Below are positions 33,386-34,920 of a stretch of 34,920 nt of DNA, one piece after another. The stretch's first letter is position 1, and every line of letters begins with the position of its first letter. This DNA comes from Ralstonia sp. TCR112 (GTDB lineage Bacteria > Pseudomonadota > Gammaproteobacteria > Burkholderiales > Burkholderiaceae), in NCBI RefSeq assembly GCF_007997035.1, contig NZ_VOSS01000021.1, forward strand, positions 1 to 34,920, in the 5' to 3' direction. The position numbers and the translations under genes were made by a program. The notes beneath the pieces were generated by a model, which worked only from the letters and a program-made list of their open reading frames with translations, did not search any database and was not told the origin of the DNA.

Positions 33386-34690
33386 ATGCGCGTATCGCCC
33401 GTTCTTGATGTGCCGACCACCGCCCTGCCCGCGCTGATGCAGCACTACGGCGTGGTGCGGGCGCAATCGCTGGCCCTGGTCGCGCCGCTGTCCGACGCCG
33501 ATGCCACCGTCCAGTCCATGGACGACGCCAGCCCCGCCAAATGGCATCTCGCCCATACGACGTGGTTCTTTGAAGAGTTCATCCTCGGCCCCAACGTGCC
33601 GGGCTATCGCTCGCCCGATGCCCGCTACCGGTACCTGTTCAATTCCTACTACGAGACGGTCGGCGCGCGGCATCCGCGCCCGCGCCGGGGCATGCTCACG
33701 CGCCCCACCCTCGACGAGGTGCGCGCCTATCGCGCCCATGTCGATGCGGCCATGCAGCGCTTGCTGGCCGACGGCGTATCGGACGATCTTGGCCGCCTCG
33801 TGACGCTCGGCCTGCACCACGAGCAGCAGCACCAGGAGTTGCTGCTGACCGATCTTCTCCACCTGTTTGCGCAGAATCCGCTGTGCCCGGCCTATGCCGA
33901 AGCGCCCGCAGCACGCATGCATGCGGCCCCGGCGCAACCGGGTTGGGTCAACTTCCAGGGCGGCGCCGTCCAGATCGGTAAAACGGATACAGGAGCCGAC
34001 TCCGATTTCATGTTCGACTGCGAAGGCCCGCGCCACACCGTCTGGCTGGAGCCCTATGCGTTGGCCACGCACCCTGTCACCAACCGTGAATGGCTCGCCT
34101 TCATGCAGGACGGCGGCTATCGGCAGCCAACGCTGTGGCTGTCCGACGGCTGGGCGTGGGTGCAGCGCGAAGCCATTGATGCCCCGCTCTACTGGCGCGC
34201 CGGCATGGACGAGGCCGAGGGATGGCAGCAGATGTCGCTGCATGGTCTGCAGCCGGTGGATCTGGACGCGCCGGTCACGCATGTCAGCTTTTACGAGGCC
34301 GATGCCTACGCCCGCTGGGCCGGCGCCCGCCTGCCGACGGAAGCCGAATGGGAGCACGCCGCAGAAGGCCTGCCCGTGCAAGGCAACTTCGCCGGCCGGG
34401 GCGCGCTACGCCCACTGCCTGACCACGGCATTGCCGAGGCCGGCAGCCTGCGTCAATTGTTCGGTGATGTGTGGGAATGGACTGCCAGCCCTTATGGCCC
34501 GTATCCGGGCTTCGAGCCGGCCGAAGGCGCCGTGGGCGAATACAACGGCAAGTTCATGTGCAGCCAGATGGTGCTGCGCGGCGGATCGTGCGTGTCGCCC
34601 GAGGGGCATCTGCGGGCGACATATCGCAACTTCTTCTATCCGCATCAACGGTGGCAGTTCACCGGAGTCCGGCTGGCGCGGCGGGCGTGA
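33386..34690 (+). CDS. egtB: EgtB-type iron-dependent sulfoxide synthase (ergothioneine biosynthesis)
   Basis: Protein of 434 residues with an N-terminal DinB-like domain (about 10-165) and a C-terminal formylglycine-generating-enzyme-like domain (about 185-434; VTHVSFYEADAYARWAG, RLPTEAEWEHAA, LFGDVWEWTASPYGPYPGFE). The non-haem iron histidines are H57 (WHLAHTTWFFE) and H145/H149 (HHEQQHQE). EgtB joins hercynine to a thiol donor with O2. Start at MRVSPVLDVP with TGGAG upstream. The partner egtD (histidine methyltransferase) is not adjacent on either side in this window. A related selenoneine or ovothiol-type role is less likely by length and motifs. Confidence 0.9.
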   Translation: MRVSPVLDVPTTALPALMQHYGVVRAQSLALVAPLSDADATVQSMDDASPAKWHLAHTTWFFEEFILGPNVPGYRSPDARYRYLFNSYYETVGARHPRPRRGMLTRPTLDEVRAYRAHVDAAMQRLLADGVSDDLGRLVTLGLHHEQQHQELLLTDLLHLFAQNPLCPAYAEAPAARMHAAPAQPGWVNFQGGAVQIGKTDTGADSDFMFDCEGPRHTVWLEPYALATHPVTNREWLAFMQDGGYRQPTLWLSDGWAWVQREAIDAPLYWRAGMDEAEGWQQMSLHGLQPVDLDAPVTHVSFYEADAYARWAGARLPTEAEWEHAAEGLPVQGNFAGRGALRPLPDHGIAEAGSLRQLFGDVWEWTASPYGPYPGFEPAEGAVGEYNGKFMCSQMVLRGGSCVSPEGHLRATYRNFFYPHQRWQFTGVRLARRA

Positions 34691-34698
34691 CGCGCATC

Positions 34699-34730
34699 AC
34701 GCCCGGCACCGGCGCTGACGTGCCGGGCGT
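34699..34730. terminator. convergent hairpin after egtB
   Basis: ACGCCCGGCAC and GTGCCGGGCGT pair perfectly over 11 bp around a 10-base loop, 9 bases after the egtB stop and 12 before the stop of the convergent partial gene. No T-run on either side, so it may act as a strong pause or RNA end protector rather than a classical intrinsic terminator. Confidence 0.6.
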
Positions 34731-34741
34731 TCGGGCTGCGT

Positions 34742-34920
34742 CTAGCGGTTGCTGTCAAACAGCATGTTGGTCGGCGTGCCGATCGTATCCTGCCCGGCCG
34801 GGCTAGGCGCCGCCGCGTCGCGCTTGGCGGGCGGCATCGGCGTCGGCACCTCCGGCGCTGCAGGCTTGGCAGGCGGCGAGACTGCGGCCGCAGGCGCCGG
34901 TACTCGCAGCCAGGCTTGCC
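34742..34920 (-). CDS. C-terminal end of an Ala/Pro-rich protein (partial)
   Basis: The last 58 codons of a gene that runs in from beyond the window end. The visible tail is rich in Ala and Pro (APAAAVSPPAKPAAPEVP), then becomes ordinary (QDTIGTPTNMLFDSNR) before TAG. Such tails occur in secreted or envelope proteins. No family can be named from this part. Confidence 0.6.
   Translation of the reverse strand, partial: QAWLRVPAPAAAVSPPAKPAAPEVPTPMPPAKRDAAAPSPAGQDTIGTPTNMLFDSNR

Overview
The window looks like a stretch of a GC-rich beta-proteobacterial replicon, most likely Ralstonia or a close Burkholderiales relative. This rests on codon use, the cat-ben gene order, the number of LysR regulators and the general gene content; no rRNA, tRNA, IS element, prophage or CRISPR array is visible. 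The genes are packed tightly: many neighbours share ATGA stop/start overlaps, and three convergent pairs overlap at their stops.

Layout. (1) 0.1-3.1 kb: a large, atypical class A penicillin-binding protein. (2) 3.2-10.5 kb: a benzoate/catechol block, catR divergent from catB-catC-catA-benA-benB-benC-benD. It converts benzoate to catechol and then to beta-ketoadipate enol-lactone. The catR-catB gap holds an ATAC-N7-GTAT operator pair. benD is broken by a one-base frameshift as given. A strong terminator follows. (3) 10.5-14.4 kb: a 55-residue orphan gene, a roughly 390-base non-coding stretch, then bioA-bioF-bioD (biotin); bioB is not here. (4) 14.4-18.1 kb: small envelope and hypothetical genes (lipoprotein, DUF2569-like, DUF817, DUF1653, zinc ribbon, SRPBCC, YjdM). 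(5) 18.1 kb: a 28-bp XerCD dif-like site between two convergent genes. FtsK-orienting GGGNAGGG motifs found by eye point toward it from both sides, so the window appears to span the replication terminus of its replicon. (6) 18.2-20.5 kb: a NepI-like exporter divergent from an AraC regulator. (7) 20.5-27.4 kb: a LysR regulator divergent from a transporter / M20D peptidase / amidase operon, then a second LysR regulator divergent from an AzoR-like flavin reductase. (8) 27.4-33.2 kb: a six-gene coupled operon, LacI regulator - periplasmic binding protein - two permeases - ATPase - cytoplasmic metallophosphoesterase, with a perfect LacI-type palindrome ahead of it. A 100-bp segment flanked by a 13-bp direct repeat sits between the two permeases. 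(9) 33.4-34.7 kb: an EgtB-like sulfoxide synthase, a hairpin, and the tail of an Ala/Pro-rich gene running off the end.

The most notable items are the dif-like terminus site, the 13-bp-repeat insertion at the permease junction, the benD frameshift, the well-placed CatR operator pair, and the ABC-importer/phosphodiesterase operon, which may take up intact phosphodiesters.
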